Assembly (NCBI GenBank): GCA_036345935.2
Contig: JADWOT020000001.1
Span: 10,471,801-10,535,800, forward strand
Origin: Taenia hydatigena
Taxonomy: Eukaryota; Platyhelminthes; Cestoda; Cyclophyllidea; Taeniidae
Direction: 5' to 3'
Length of the DNA: 64,000 bases
Under the pieces are notes generated by a model. That model had not been told where the DNA came from, searched no databases, and saw nothing but the letters and a program-made list of their open reading frames with translations. Position numbers and translations under genes: made by a program. This document shows positions 10,544-22,850 of the stretch, piece after piece; positions within the stretch are counted from its first letter, which is position 1, and every line of letters starts with the position of its first letter.

Positions 10544-13500
10544 CATGGCCAAAGGGTTTTATGTGTAATTTCATTATCCCAGTACTTGCACCGAATTGCA
10601 CAATCTCAAAGTCTTAGATTGCTATAAACTTAAGGAGAGATTGGGCCAGTAGGCATATGACACAGATGCTATATGGCGCACACTGTATTTTACCGCAACG
10701 AAACTTTGAGGAAAGTTGTTTGGGTGGCGGGCATGGTGGGCAAGTTATAAAGGAGGATGTCAATGAAACCTACAGTTTGAATTATGTTATAGTTGAGATA
10801 GTCAGGTGAGAGCTCCTTCTCTGCCATGTCTGCATTCCTTCCCCCAAAGCCAGAAGCCACTTGTGTTCTAGATGAATTTCTTCGAATTATGCTATTGGTT
10901 GCGTCAGTCGGGCATATTTGGGCTATTTGGTAAGACCACGCTCTGCCCTTTTTCCATTTTTCAAAACCATTTCTTCTGTTCGTACTTTCGTCTTCATGCT
11001 TGTGTGAGGTATGATGACTCCTGACAATGATTTTGTAGTGGAAAAGGATGCCTAAGAATATTTTTAATCGTAACTGTTCCATTCTTACTAGTTTTGTGTT
11101 TGCTGGCACTTTTCGCGTCCGATTCCCTGGGCACATGCGGCCTACCGCTCCAATTGTATCTTTGGGCTATCTTAGAGTCCATCTCCTTGTTCTGAGCGCC
11201 TGCATGGTGTTCTAGCATTGTGAGGTCATTGGGACACATGGACTGATGTGATAATTGTTGCCACAGTACTTCTCTACCTGTTCTTAGTCTGTAATCTTCT
11301 TCCCCTCCTTCTCGTACTTTACAGGAATGCCGCATTTATCTTGGATTGCTAACTGAGCGACTGGCTTTTGACGGGTGGTGATTGGAGGCATCATTGGCTG
11401 TTCTCAAAAGATGCAGCCACTATTTAACTTCCGGCTACTGACTGCCAATCCTGGACTTCTGGAACAGGGATCACTTCAAATCCATAGGAATGGGCTTTGT
11501 GTGCGCACGAGTATGTGAGTGTGGTGTACTGTAGAGAGAATCGCTCACTGGGAAGTGCTTACCTTTTCGAGACGAAAGGGCTCTGGACTGAGGTAACCCA
11601 CTCAATGCAACACAAATGGTCGGTAGACAAGGGTTTCTTTTTGTTAAAAAGGGTCCGAGCCTATTAAAATCCATTGCCGTGTCCGTTGGACAATGCAAGT
11701 GCCACACAAGGTGGTACCACAAAGCTAAACCATAAAAAGAAAGTACCGTTGGGTGGGTGGCAGAGGGAAGGGCGATAAAAGGGAGAAGGAGGGGGAAGTG
11801 GTGAGTCATGTTATTGTCCACAATGTTCAGATGACAAAGTGGCCCGAAAAGTAAGAGTTTTCATCAATATTACACCATTTTGGGAATGAGTGATGAATTG
11901 TGACGGTATATCTACAAAAGAAGGATACTGGGAGTAGTTTTCGTCAATCAATGAGTTTCTCCCCTCGAGAGAATGCGCTGGTGGTGTCCGAATTTGGCCG
12001 ATGGTGTCAATAGTAGTTGTCGATTTTTCCGGTTCGGCTGTGGGCTGAGTGATTAGATTATTTATTTTCGCCTAAATATTTTATCAATGAACTTGGAATA
12101 CTGACCCTGCATTCGTATGCACGCGGGGGACGAGTAGTAGCCTGGTTGTGCGAGCTTTCCATGTTACGTTCATGTTGGCTTTCAGGACTCCACGCAAAAG
12201 TGTGTGGAGTGCATTTTTCCACTCCCACTTGTTTTATTTGAGTGATTAGACAAATATGGTTTTAAGAAAGTGCAATCAGCTTTTGAGACAGTGTTTGTTG
12301 TTTGCCGATTCGCTTCACCAAGGTGATCTCGAGCTGCGTTAGCACAGGTCTGATCAACTTGGGCAATAGGCTTTTAGTACATGCGAGTTCTACAATGTCT
12401 TACTACTTACCGTCTTATCTTTGCACAGTTCAAAAATCACGATTGCATGGTGCAATGCCTTTATTCACGAGACCCACTTAAGAATCACGTTTCTTCGAAT
12501 CGCAACATTGCCACTTTAGTCCTCTCAGTGAAGTGGTGAAAACCATCACCATGAGCATATTGACCTCCCAAAAATAACTGACTGAGACCGCTCTCTGAAA
12601 CCTCTGGCTTGGCTAAAAGCCGTGCACTTTAACCGCCTAGCCCATTCGTCCCACGTGTATGACATGTCTGTTTAACATTGACTAAACATTGGTGCCGGCA
12701 CAAGTGTGGGATTGTGTTGAAGAATGCGCTAATGTTCGACTCATTAAGTTCGCGGTGGTACGAAGAGCTTCTGTGTCGATCAATGCCCTCTGCCATGCTG
12801 GTGGAGAGTGATAATTTAATTTGCAAATATAGCTTAGAGATGGAAGAATGTAGTGCTATCCGATTAATAAACTGCTGTGATTGCAGGAACACTGAATAGG
12901 CACGGAATGCTAAATGAAGCAGAGCACACTGCAGATACGTGGTGGTATCAGCTACGTATTGAAGCCGATGCTGGCGTGGAGGACAGGAACTCGTGTCGTA
13001 GTTGTTTGAGGTGCGCATAGAACCAGATGGATGATAAGGCATCTGCATGTGAGTGTCCTACTTATTCCGAGGGATGGTCGATTCGGCGTCAGTGTCACCG
13101 TAATATCGCTCAGTTGGGAAGGGGAAGATGAAATTGAGTCGTGCAGCGCAATGTGCTGCAGTGTAGTATGGTGGTCATAACTATGGGATCAGTGGGTGAT
13201 AAGACGACTCTGACGATGGAGATGAAGCATTTAGTAATTGGAAAGGGTAATTAGGTGTGTTGTGGTAGAAAGGTATAGACTGACGTATTCTGATGTGGAT
13301 ATACCGGCAAAGAGCAATAAATGATGTTTGAAATGGAAAGACTTGATGACCCTGAAAATGGCCACATTTGATGTCTGTTTAGAAGTAATTCGCCAATGAA
13401 GGACAAAAGAAGAGTGAAATTGGAAAGGACGTCTTTAAAAGAGCTGCGCAGTTCAAATCACTTTCTTCATTGTTTTTCTCTTTTAGATAAAAATGCCAGC

Positions 13501-16500
13501 AAAATGAGATTAGCAAGTAAAGCATTCACTTTATAGAGTGGAGTATTATTCCTATTTAATCAGCTCGATGCTGCTTAGTTTGGTCTGTTTGAGAACATTC
13601 AATAGAGGTTTTGAACAGTGGTATTACCAGTAATGTGCTCTAGTGTCTTGTTTTCCACCCGTCCTTCAAAGCCATCCTTTCCCGATTGAGCATTACTTTT
13701 TTCAATTTTATAACCGAGTGTTCCAGTGGCCGCTCGTAGTGAAACCGCATCAGAGGGTCGTGCTGCCGCCGTCTCATTTCAAATTCCCGAACCACAGGTG
13801 TGGCATTTTGGTGGTAGCGAGAAAATGGCATTCGGATTACTGAACGAAGGCACACTTAGACGGGGATTTCAATTCTCCTTCCTCAAATGAAATCGAGACA
13901 AAATATTTCTCCGTTTAGCTCCCTAGTATTAGAAGGCTAAATAAAAAGGGAAATGAGGATGCGGTGGTGATAAACAGGACACAAGACTCTGAGGTGGTGG
14001 GGGAGTTTGCGAAAAGTGTTATTCTAGTCCTCCACTTCCTGCATCACTTGTCTCCCTCAATTCATTGCTACCGTTGAGTCCTCAAAAAGTGGGTATTCAG
14101 GATTGCCACTGAATTCCTCTTTGGCTGCCTTTCTTCCAGCATTTATGTTTGCATTTGACCGTTTACCACTAACAACGATGTGGAAGCCTTGAATTGAAAG
14201 ATGCCTCCAATTTCGCATTTGTTCTTTACCTCCGAAAGATTTTCCGGTGTTTCGGTGAGGTTCCCCCATTGTGACTTGTGCTTGGATGCGTGAAAACATG
14301 CTGCATCTGAATCCTTTTTAAGTGGCACAACTTAAGGAATCATTTTCAAAGAGATGGTTAAAATTGCTGCTTCTAACGCCTTATTAAGATGCTGAATTAT
14401 CACTAGCGTGGGATGTTTTACTAATCCTTCGTAATCAGCTGCCGATTCTTTAACAAACTCAACGGGTCATTTAGTCGGTGCCATCTGGATTCTTTCAAAG
14501 CTGTGTTATACTTAAAATTTTTTCTTTTGGTTCGGGAAAATTTTTGCCTATCGCTTGTGAATAAGCGTGTGAAGCAAATGACATACACCACAGTAGAAAT
14601 GTTTTAGAAATACTTAGACAAATAAGCAAAAAATTTAAAATTATTGTCATCAGTAAAATGAGAAACCTCATCGTTTTCTGCATTTATCACTCTCATTTAC
14701 CATTATTTTGCATGAAAACAATTTTGGTTTGCTAATTTTCGCCAAAGAAGGGGCGCTACATTGTAAAATTCAGAACACATTTTTCTTAGAACATTCCAAC
14801 ACTATGTCACTCGAACCGTACAACACCGAATTTTCAAGTTGATTGAACAGGCTCCTGTATTTCTTAAACTTAGGGCAGTCAGCTGTGAAAAATTTTTCAA
14901 GACCATTTTATGCAAAACGTAAATAGCTAATTATAGGTTCTTCCAACATTACGCAAGACTGCAGGGAAACATACCGTACGAAAAGACATTGTCTACGGAG
15001 ACCACTAAGAAACTTAGCCCAAACTCACTTCTGTTTCCCTTTTTCCTTAACAATTGTTATCTAATTGCCAAATGCAAGTACCTGAAAAGGATGAAATTCA
15101 TCACCTGGAGAAGTGTTGCAAAAAAGATTCGGAGGTTGAAGGAATGTTGCAAACGATACATTTTTGGGCTTTACTTAAAGGAGGTGGCGATAAATCCTTT
15201 TTTACTCATGCGCTTGAAATAAAGAGCAAATAATGGGGTATAAATAAACCAAATTTAATTGTATCTGGCAATCGAGTTACTGTAACGCACCGAGTCTTCC
15301 AAGATGTGGTAGAGGATAGTGCAAGAATTGTTATTAGAGCATGACAGGGATGAGAGGCAGTGGTGATGAACGCAGGGCCACTCGGATTAGCAGAGGTACA
15401 AGCCGCAGATTTGGGGGAGACCTCGAGGTCAGATATGTTTTCAAACAAGCTAGGCAACCAATATGTTGTGGAAGATAAAATGTGACATCGTTTAGTATGC
15501 ACTTGCCAACTTATTCTACTCCAACACAACATCTCATGCTGTGGAGGTTTACGTGATATATTTCCGCCTCTCGTTTCGCTTCTTCCAATGCGTCTGAACG
15601 CAAACAAGCATATCACTCGTTGCTTATAATCACGTTCAATTATAACTCATTTTTTTTTAATGTCCAGACTTTACAACGATTTCTATAATCCAAATATGTT
15701 TATTCCTGCTTTCATTATGACATATTTGCTCTATTTGTCTGACGTACTATCTTTCGTCGATTTCATTCACCTCGCGGTTGTTTTGGCGTAAATGTTCTCT
15801 CTTCTTCTTTTTAACATTTCGCTCGTACAATCTTTGGCTTATAGCGACTCTTTGTCCGCACTCTGTGATAATGATGAAGTCTCTCATTTCCACAGTAACC
15901 TCGGAAATAGGCATTTAACTTCAGCCACTTATAACGACTTGCCTTTAATTTTATTCAGAGAAGCTGCGCAATTTTTTCTTTGTCTTAGCCATTTTATTTG
16001 CGCTTCAAAGTTTGACCACAAGGAAAGTTTGCCCATTCGTCTTTTACAATAAGCTTTACCTTGTATCAGTCCAAGTGTTAGGCGATGCCTCCACATTTCT
16101 ATCCGAGTGACCCAGGACTGGTACCTTAACGCATGGCATCTTATAAATTTTAGACCATTTGATTGATCAATGTCTTCCAAACTTAAATGGAATACGCTGC
16201 GGTGACATCAAATAAATTTCAACTCAGGGGGGAGAGAAATTAACACATCATTGAACCGTGACTGAACCAATCATGGGAGGAGAAATAAGAAGACAGTGAT
16301 GAGGATAAGCAGTGCAGACAGCCAAAGAGTGCGTTCTGATCCCCTTTTAAGAAGTAGCGTGAAGCCCACCAATGGAAAGAATCGAGCGTAGGCTGATGGA
16401 TTGGTAAGATGCTCCCCTGATTGCTCACTACTCAAGTGGCTTCAAGGTAGTGACCTCACTGCCTCGAGGGAGTTAAATCCGGCCGAAAATGTCGTCAAAT

Positions 16501-17216
16501 GATCGCATTCGCACACCACAACTGAGATGGCTGTCTCACGCGTTACCTAAAGTTGAATGCACAAACTGTCGCGTCAGTTTTACAAGTCATAGTTCTACAC
16601 GAACTACATAAAGCCGACCGAATCATAGAGTAAAGGCTCAGACAACGAAGATCCTCAACAATTGAGCTATTTTTGCGGATTTTACTCACAGTAGTTGAAG
16701 CTGAAGTGCGGCATCGTAACAACTATTACCAGCATGTCCATATCTCTGGAGGCAAGGAATTGAGTAAGAATGATGGTAGAGGCATGTCTTCTCTTACCTA
16801 CAAAGGGTTTTGCCCATTTGCTATGCGGCTACGAAGGTTCCTCCTCTTAAACGCAGTAAATGTTTGGTCCATTAAGTAACACTCTTCGTCCGTAAGTTGG
16901 AATAGGAATCAAAAAAATCTTTAAAAATCGATGCATACTTCCTATCCATAAATTTCGTTAGGCCAGTACATTTGGGTGGCTGCAGATTGTGCATCAAGGC
17001 ACTACCAAGATCCGCCGTCTACTTCATCCTTACTAAAAATGGATTGCAGTGTTTATTTTAAAATACTGTGCAAATGCATAATCATTCATGCCACCATTCT
17101 AGTGGCTCCATGGTAGCACTGAGTACGGATTTCCAACTCTAGTTGGGCAAACACATTTATGTAACTGTTTAGTTAAAATAGAAGAGCTATTTTAAATGTC
17201 GTCACCTTGCATTCAG
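10544..17216. other. No gene seen
   Basis: This is a long stretch without a supported feature. The overlapping minus frames at 10690-11136 and 10994-11335, and the minus frame 12629-13048 (139 codons), have no recognisable domain, biased composition or clear splice borders. They may be chance frames. Confidence 0.35.
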
Positions 17217-17509
17217 ACGTGGACCAGACTTTGCTGTCCGCCCTTAAGTGGTTGCACGATGGTTTTCATAAGGATAAGGATAGAAGAGTGGATTTTCTTG
17301 AGAATATCTGTGCACTTCCTTCTCGTTTAGCTAGCGATGGGCAGCGAAGAAGGTGTTTGTGTCGTTCTTTGCCATCGCACATCTCTAGCAAGTTGCAGCG
17401 CCGAGATCTTGGCTCTGTGGAAATCCACGTTGCTCGCAAAGAATGTGTGGTTCCGCTCTGCCTCTTCGGGCGACACCACATGCTCTTCAAAGAGAGTAGA
17501 AGATCATAA
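17217..17509 (+). CDS. Candidate last coding exon, function unknown
   Basis: A strong acceptor (GTCGTCACCTTGCATTCAG) precedes an open frame of 97 codons after two split bases, ending at TAA 17507-17509. The block is richer in G+C than its surroundings. It encodes a basic, cysteine-containing segment with VDQTLLSALKWLHDGFHKD near its start and RRRCLCRSLPSHISSKLQRR in the middle. No domain is recognised. No upstream exon was identified, and there is no AATAAA directly behind the stop, so the gene model is incomplete. The opposite strand is also open for 74 codons (17266-17490), which weakens the case. It may instead be a gene relic. Confidence 0.33.
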
Positions 17510-20500
17510 ATCCAAAATTTTTCTTCCTTTATTCTCTTTTATAGTAAGAATGGCAGTAAATCAGTTATGTACTCTTATGTCAGTGTGGAGATGGAAATGC
17601 ACAGTGCCCGTGTTTTCGATTTGAAAGTCAAAATCCCCGCATCAAAAGCGAAGACTCATTTGGAGCAAAGAAGGTGTCATTAGGATGAATGTCCGAGGCA
17701 AGTTGAAAAATTGAACACTGATGCTTAATAATGAGTGCAACAAGGGTGGTGGATCTCATATTGTCAAGTGGTAAATGCGCTCTGGTTTGCATCAGTACCC
17801 GCTGGACATGTGAGGGATCAATCAATTGCGTTCTAGTTCAGTCAAGTAAAGGCAATCTAAGTTAAACCAGGTCCGTTAATGTGGGCAGTAGTGGTGAGAG
17901 TGAGCTTATGGCACAGCATGTGGGGATGGGTTGTCGTTAACGGGAATGTTGAGATCACAGATATTCATATCTATGATGAAAAACTTCGAGCATTATCAAT
18001 GATACGGCGCTCATCTTGAGTAGAAATTATGCATGAAATTAACGTTAAAAGGGCAATGTTATGCCTATCAGTGATTTTATACGCCGTAGTGAGTTTCAAC
18101 CTGTAGTCACGAGTGGCCATTCGTGAAAATTTTCGACCACGCGTAAAAGGCCACACCTCGAATACTTTATCACGGAATGGCTTAAAAGATAAATCAATTC
18201 CAGGAGCGATGAGCACTACTTAAAACACGAGTCGAAAAATGTTACTATCGCACATTTGAGAGAGATTTTGCTTAAGGAAACGCATCAGCCACCGCTTAAA
18301 TCCATCGTGAATTCTAAGGACAAACGCTGGTTTATGTTGGGCAGCTCAGATATCCTAATACCTTCTGTCTAAATTCTCAGGTATCATGAAGTGGTGAGCT
18401 TTAGATTGCGTTCAAAATACTCGCATGGAATAAGCCTTAACAGTTAAGTAGCAACCAACATGGATCAAAATTACGGTTTGTGCAACCCAAAGTCTAAGCA
18501 GTGACTTCGATATCTTATCATAGAGCAATTAATAGTTAGCTTATTCTTTCCTTCGCTTCCACTACCATTAAAGTACTTCGGATTGGCAATGACTTTCTGA
18601 TCTAGAACCATTAAGGCGAACTAAAATTTGGCTCAAAGCTGTTGCATTATTTGCATCCGTCTTTGTTTGAGACTTGAAATCGTAACTGTCTCAAAAGAAT
18701 GAAAAGATATAATGATTGTATCAAAATTATGGCAATGCGCGACTGCGATGAAATGTGACTACCGCAAAGTCCCAGTAGCACGCTTGTGTACAAAGCCACC
18801 TTCAATGTTAAAGCAACAATGTCTGCGGTCACACATGGCGTTGTATTTGAGAGAACGCTTAGCATGAAAAGTTTTTTAAAGCGTCTACAACTTGCGCATC
18901 AATAGAGTTAATGGATGGTTTAATTTTAAAATTTTTTAGCTGCTACAATTATTGTGCATGGCAGCCTTGTAGTCACCACCTACCCACCCATCGACGCCAT
19001 TTCCAGCAAGTAAAGGTGTAAATGCTGAGGTCGGTAATTGACTCACAAATGAGTAAAAATGAAGGCAGCCATCAGCATTCCTTACAATAAGTAAGAAAAT
19101 CATCACGATGAGGCAACATTCACTCAAAAATTGGAATAAAAGTACTGCAAATTGATGTGTGAAGGTATAATGCTCCAGAATTCTTCACATCAACCATCCG
19201 AATGTGAGTTCAGATTGGGAGGAATTATGCGCCTAGTGAGGCAGAAGAACAAATTACTTCTCAGCCTCCCCTGCAGTTACACCGTCCTGAATTATTGCAT
19301 AGGTAATTACACTACTCTGTGTTCTTTGCCTCCTAGCTCTCACGCAGGTGGTATACAAGTCTTTTACTTTACCTGCTCCCTTATTTACCCTATCTTTCGG
19401 GATTGAATTAAACACTACTACCAGGCTGGTGGATGCCATAGCAAACCTGGGACAGACTTAGACTTACCGGTTGGTCGAGATATTTACCTTGCAACAACGG
19501 AAAACTGGGAACAGGATTGGGAGGTTATAAGTGTGCTTGGAATTCCAAACTGAAAGCCACATTAATATCCTCAATGAAATAGCTGTACAAGATGGGAGGC
19601 TCGTACACTCTGCTCCCATCTACAGCAATCAAGAGTGTCAGGCAGTCGAACTTCTTGAGCACCTTCAATTCCTGTAGTACCTTCAGAATATTTGAAATCG
19701 TGGCTTTGCAAAGATGGTGACACTTTTTGATCTTACGTTCCTGCTTCTATGTGATAAGGATAAGAATTTTAATAACAATCATTTATTTGGGAGTAGTTTT
19801 CACAGAAAAACTTCATGCACGATTAAAATACATGGATTCGCATTATGCGGCCTTCTGCACTTAATAATCAGTGAGCTATCTGTGTCCCAGCTAAAGGGAA
19901 ATGAATAGATTTATGCCGACAATGAAGGCAGAGGTGGTCGCTGTTACTGAAACAAGTCGAGTGAGTATTGTAATACTACTGAGGAGAAGCGTTAACAAAT
20001 GCAACGATCGGTGATTCAGCGCTGATGCCAAAATAATTAAGCACCATGACGTTGATTTGAGCGCATTGACAGTTAGCTTCCAGCCAAGGCTGCTTTGCGA
20101 GTGCGCGTTGAACGATGGGTTAAAACAGATTACCACGGTCTGCATTGTGTATTGGACACTTCTCTGCGGGTTATGATCAGCAACCTCGACATTCGCTTTA
20201 TATCAGGCCGATTATCTGACTATGAATAAAATCCGCATGTTCAGGTTGTAGTCATTTTAACTAATTGCAACCTTTCGAATGAGCTTAAGTTATACTTTGC
20301 TCTCATTTACTCTAGCATGACACTTTCAACACGAGCTGATAGCAATAAATATATAAATACACAGTTGAAATCTTTACCAGAAGCGAATTCAAGTTACCGA
20401 ATCAGGCGCTAAGCGAAAGGAACAAATGGCAGCACACAGAAGTAGACACACGTTGTTCCCCCACCAGAAAGAATGGTGAGTAGGAACTCATAATTATTTA

Positions 20501-21800
20501 TAGCAAGTTTGTGGCAAAGCTCCCCAGGTCTCACCGATTGGCTTGACGGCAAGAAGAGTGGTTCTTCAAGAAAACTTCATTCAAATGTATACATGTGTGG
20601 ACAGTTTTCGTCAAAATTATCATTTCCGGAAGAAGACATAACATACAACCAATCACGTCATTAATAAACGAGATGCAGCACCTGCATTGAGTGGAGCATG
20701 ATGTGATGTAGGAGGACGAAAGGCGGGAGTGTCACCTTTCCCACTTGCACAATGAATTAAACCGACGACCCGAAAGCATCTATAATCGCATTTGTCTACT
20801 ATGTTTTCATTTGTATTTACTTGGATGAATTTGTCTGCATAAGAATGCTGCTTCACTTGCAGAAATGCACAGGCATGCAGTTTTCGTCAGTCTTACACGC
20901 ACGCACTCATAACTACATTTGTTGTAAGAAATATGGTAAGGTACAAAATGCTCACCTTCTACTCATCAGAAGTCTGCGATAGTTAAGCGGTTTTAAACAA
21001 GAGAATTTTGTTCCATGGGGTTTTTTTATTGTAAAGACTTACACCGCAAACATCGCTGTTTAGTCGTTTTCCCTGCATATTGTCCATCTTGCTATGCAAA
21101 GCTCTATACCATTGAAAAGGCCTCAGCACATCAACAGCATAGGAGAATTTGTTAAATATTTCAGCATTTCTGGTTTGCTTTAGTCTGCTTGCTGACTAAC
21201 ACTAAAGTGGTATTTCGATTCCACAAATTGCTACTCAAAGCGGCAAGTGCTTTCCATGTGCTCTGTGCCTTGAAATGTTCCAATCACTCCATTGCTTTGC
21301 TGGGAAGCACATCATTGAGCTTGCAGACGCTCTGGACAGATTCCTTCATGCTTACTTTGCCACAAATGCATTTACACTTCATTACCCTACCTTGTATCTC
21401 AACTGTCAATGCGCACACTTGACATTGCTTTAGTGGTCTGCAATTCCACTGGAAAATTTGCATCAGCTGCATGTTGTCCACGGTTAAGGGCATCGGTACT
21501 TCCACTTAACTTCACTAATGTGACCGATGAAGCGTTCCTTTTGATTATGATTACGAATGTGGGTCACAAATCGTAAAGTTCACCAGACTTGAGCTGATAT
21601 TCTCTCATTTGAGCAGCATTTGGTGGGCTTAAGGTTAATCAACATGAGGTGAAATCGGTGTTGCTCAACACCAGAACCTACAGCAGGAAGAAACGAATCG
21701 ACAAGAAATCACGTGCACTCATCACTCATGTACTATATTTGATTCAAATGGCATGCGACGCTGAAGCGCTAGCACAACGTTCTCTAAGCCAGTTCGAGTT
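17510..21800. other. No gene seen
   Basis: Frames of up to 95 codons occur on both strands with no motif, repeat or splice context. Nothing is supported. Confidence 0.35.
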
Positions 21801-21805
21801 ACGCG

Positions 21806-22103
21806 GTGGCTGCAAGGCGATGTACTACTGCACTACTGTAAAATCACCAGCGTCTACTTTGATGTGACCAGTAACGTTGCCACCACTTTAGCCTACGAAA
21901 ACGCCTCCATGTACAGAACGATGCCAAGCCAATATATTGTAACCCGCCACGCGTCAATCACAAAGCACCATCCACTTTGTTCCGAATTAAACCACCCCAT
22001 TAATGAAGGTGCAGGTCTTTTCAAGCAGAGTTAAATAGCTTTTATTTTAAGCTTTTCAACACTCCACAGCATGATGCCATAGACCGGCACATCGTAGGTA
22101 TGC
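21806..22103 (-). other. 3' flank shared with the decayed paralogue, with poly(A) signal
   Basis: This is the sequence downstream (minus strand) of the 248-codon frame. An AATAAA on the minus strand lies at 22041-22046, 58 bases past the stop. The flank can be matched by eye to 53262-53500 behind the decayed copy: shared pieces are GAAAAGCTT/AAAATAAA, GCTATTT...CCTGCAC, ATTCGG, TTTTCGTAGGCTA versus TTTTTGTAGGCTA, and CAGCCACCGCGTA. Similarity past the poly(A) signal means the copies arose by DNA duplication or as part of a larger repeat, not as a simple processed copy. Confidence 0.55.
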
Positions 22104-22850
22104 CTAAGCGCGTCGAATTCTTCTCCTACTCCATATGACTTTGAGACAGGCCCAGTGTACTATCTCTACAAAATTAATCATCAAATTGTTCTGCCGCCTG
22201 TTACACCAAATGCGCCAGTTATGAGGTAGCCTGAAGAAAGGGGGAAACTGGAAACCGCCTAAGAGCTCAAATGTTCTCTCCATGCAGTCCAAATTCGGAT
22301 AGGGATCCGACATTTTCCACATCACGTTAGTCAACACAAATGTTTGCTTTTGCGTAAGGATATCGCCTAGTGCGTTTAGGTGTTCACACCCCCGACGTTC
22401 GAAATCCAAATAATCAAGATATAAAATGACGCAGTCATAATCGCTCAGTTGCATCCTTTGCCCCACTGCTTCAACTCCTTCCCACCACTCACACGTGTCC
22501 AGTAGAGCAACATCTCCTGTCCTCGAAAATCGGCCCCACTGGTCCGAAAAGTATGGGATATCCGATGATACATCCAAGCAGAGACGAATGGGGGGAGCAG
22601 AATGTAACAATGACAAATCACATTTGTATCGTGTGATTTTGAATGGCGGCAGTCTTGTGCAACGACACGGCGTGGTGATCACACAGCTTATGGGACCTCG
22701 TATATAAGCAGGGAGCACTTGCGACGGAAGCCGACGAAAGAACCTTTCTTCTTCTTCGTAACGCGTTGCTGCATTACCAACGCCATTGCGAAAAATATGA
22801 ATTCCTTCATCAAAAAGCATCCGACAGATGAACCTATCCACCCATTTCAT
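22104..22850 (-). CDS. Intact 248-aa protein of a duplicated family, function unknown
   Basis: This is the longest open frame in the window: an ATG at 22850 and 248 codons without an intron. It is rich in Cys, Trp and aromatic residues. There is no signal peptide or obvious membrane segment. Visible blocks are CRCTRLPPF (residues 62-70), DYDCVILYLDYLDF (137-150), PNLDC (185-189), GGFQFPPFFRL (198-208) and RIWCNRRQNN (213-222), and the tail is very basic (RRRIRR). A decayed relative at 52560-53261 keeps most of these blocks, which shows they were under selection. AATAAA lies 58 bases past the stop. The frame stays open upstream of this ATG, and CAG/TAG acceptors precede both copies, so it could be the last exon of a longer gene. 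I do not recognise the family. It could be worm-specific or derived from a mobile element. Confidence 0.6.
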   Translation of the reverse strand: MKWVDRFICRMLFDEGIHIFRNGVGNAATRYEEEERFFRRLPSQVLPAYIRGPISCVITTPCRCTRLPPFKITRYKCDLSLLHSAPPIRLCLDVSSDIPYFSDQWGRFSRTGDVALLDTCEWWEGVEAVGQRMQLSDYDCVILYLDYLDFERRGCEHLNALGDILTQKQTFVLTNVMWKMSDPYPNLDCMERTFELLGGFQFPPFFRLPHNWRIWCNRRQNNLMINFVEIVHWACLKVIWSRRRIRRA

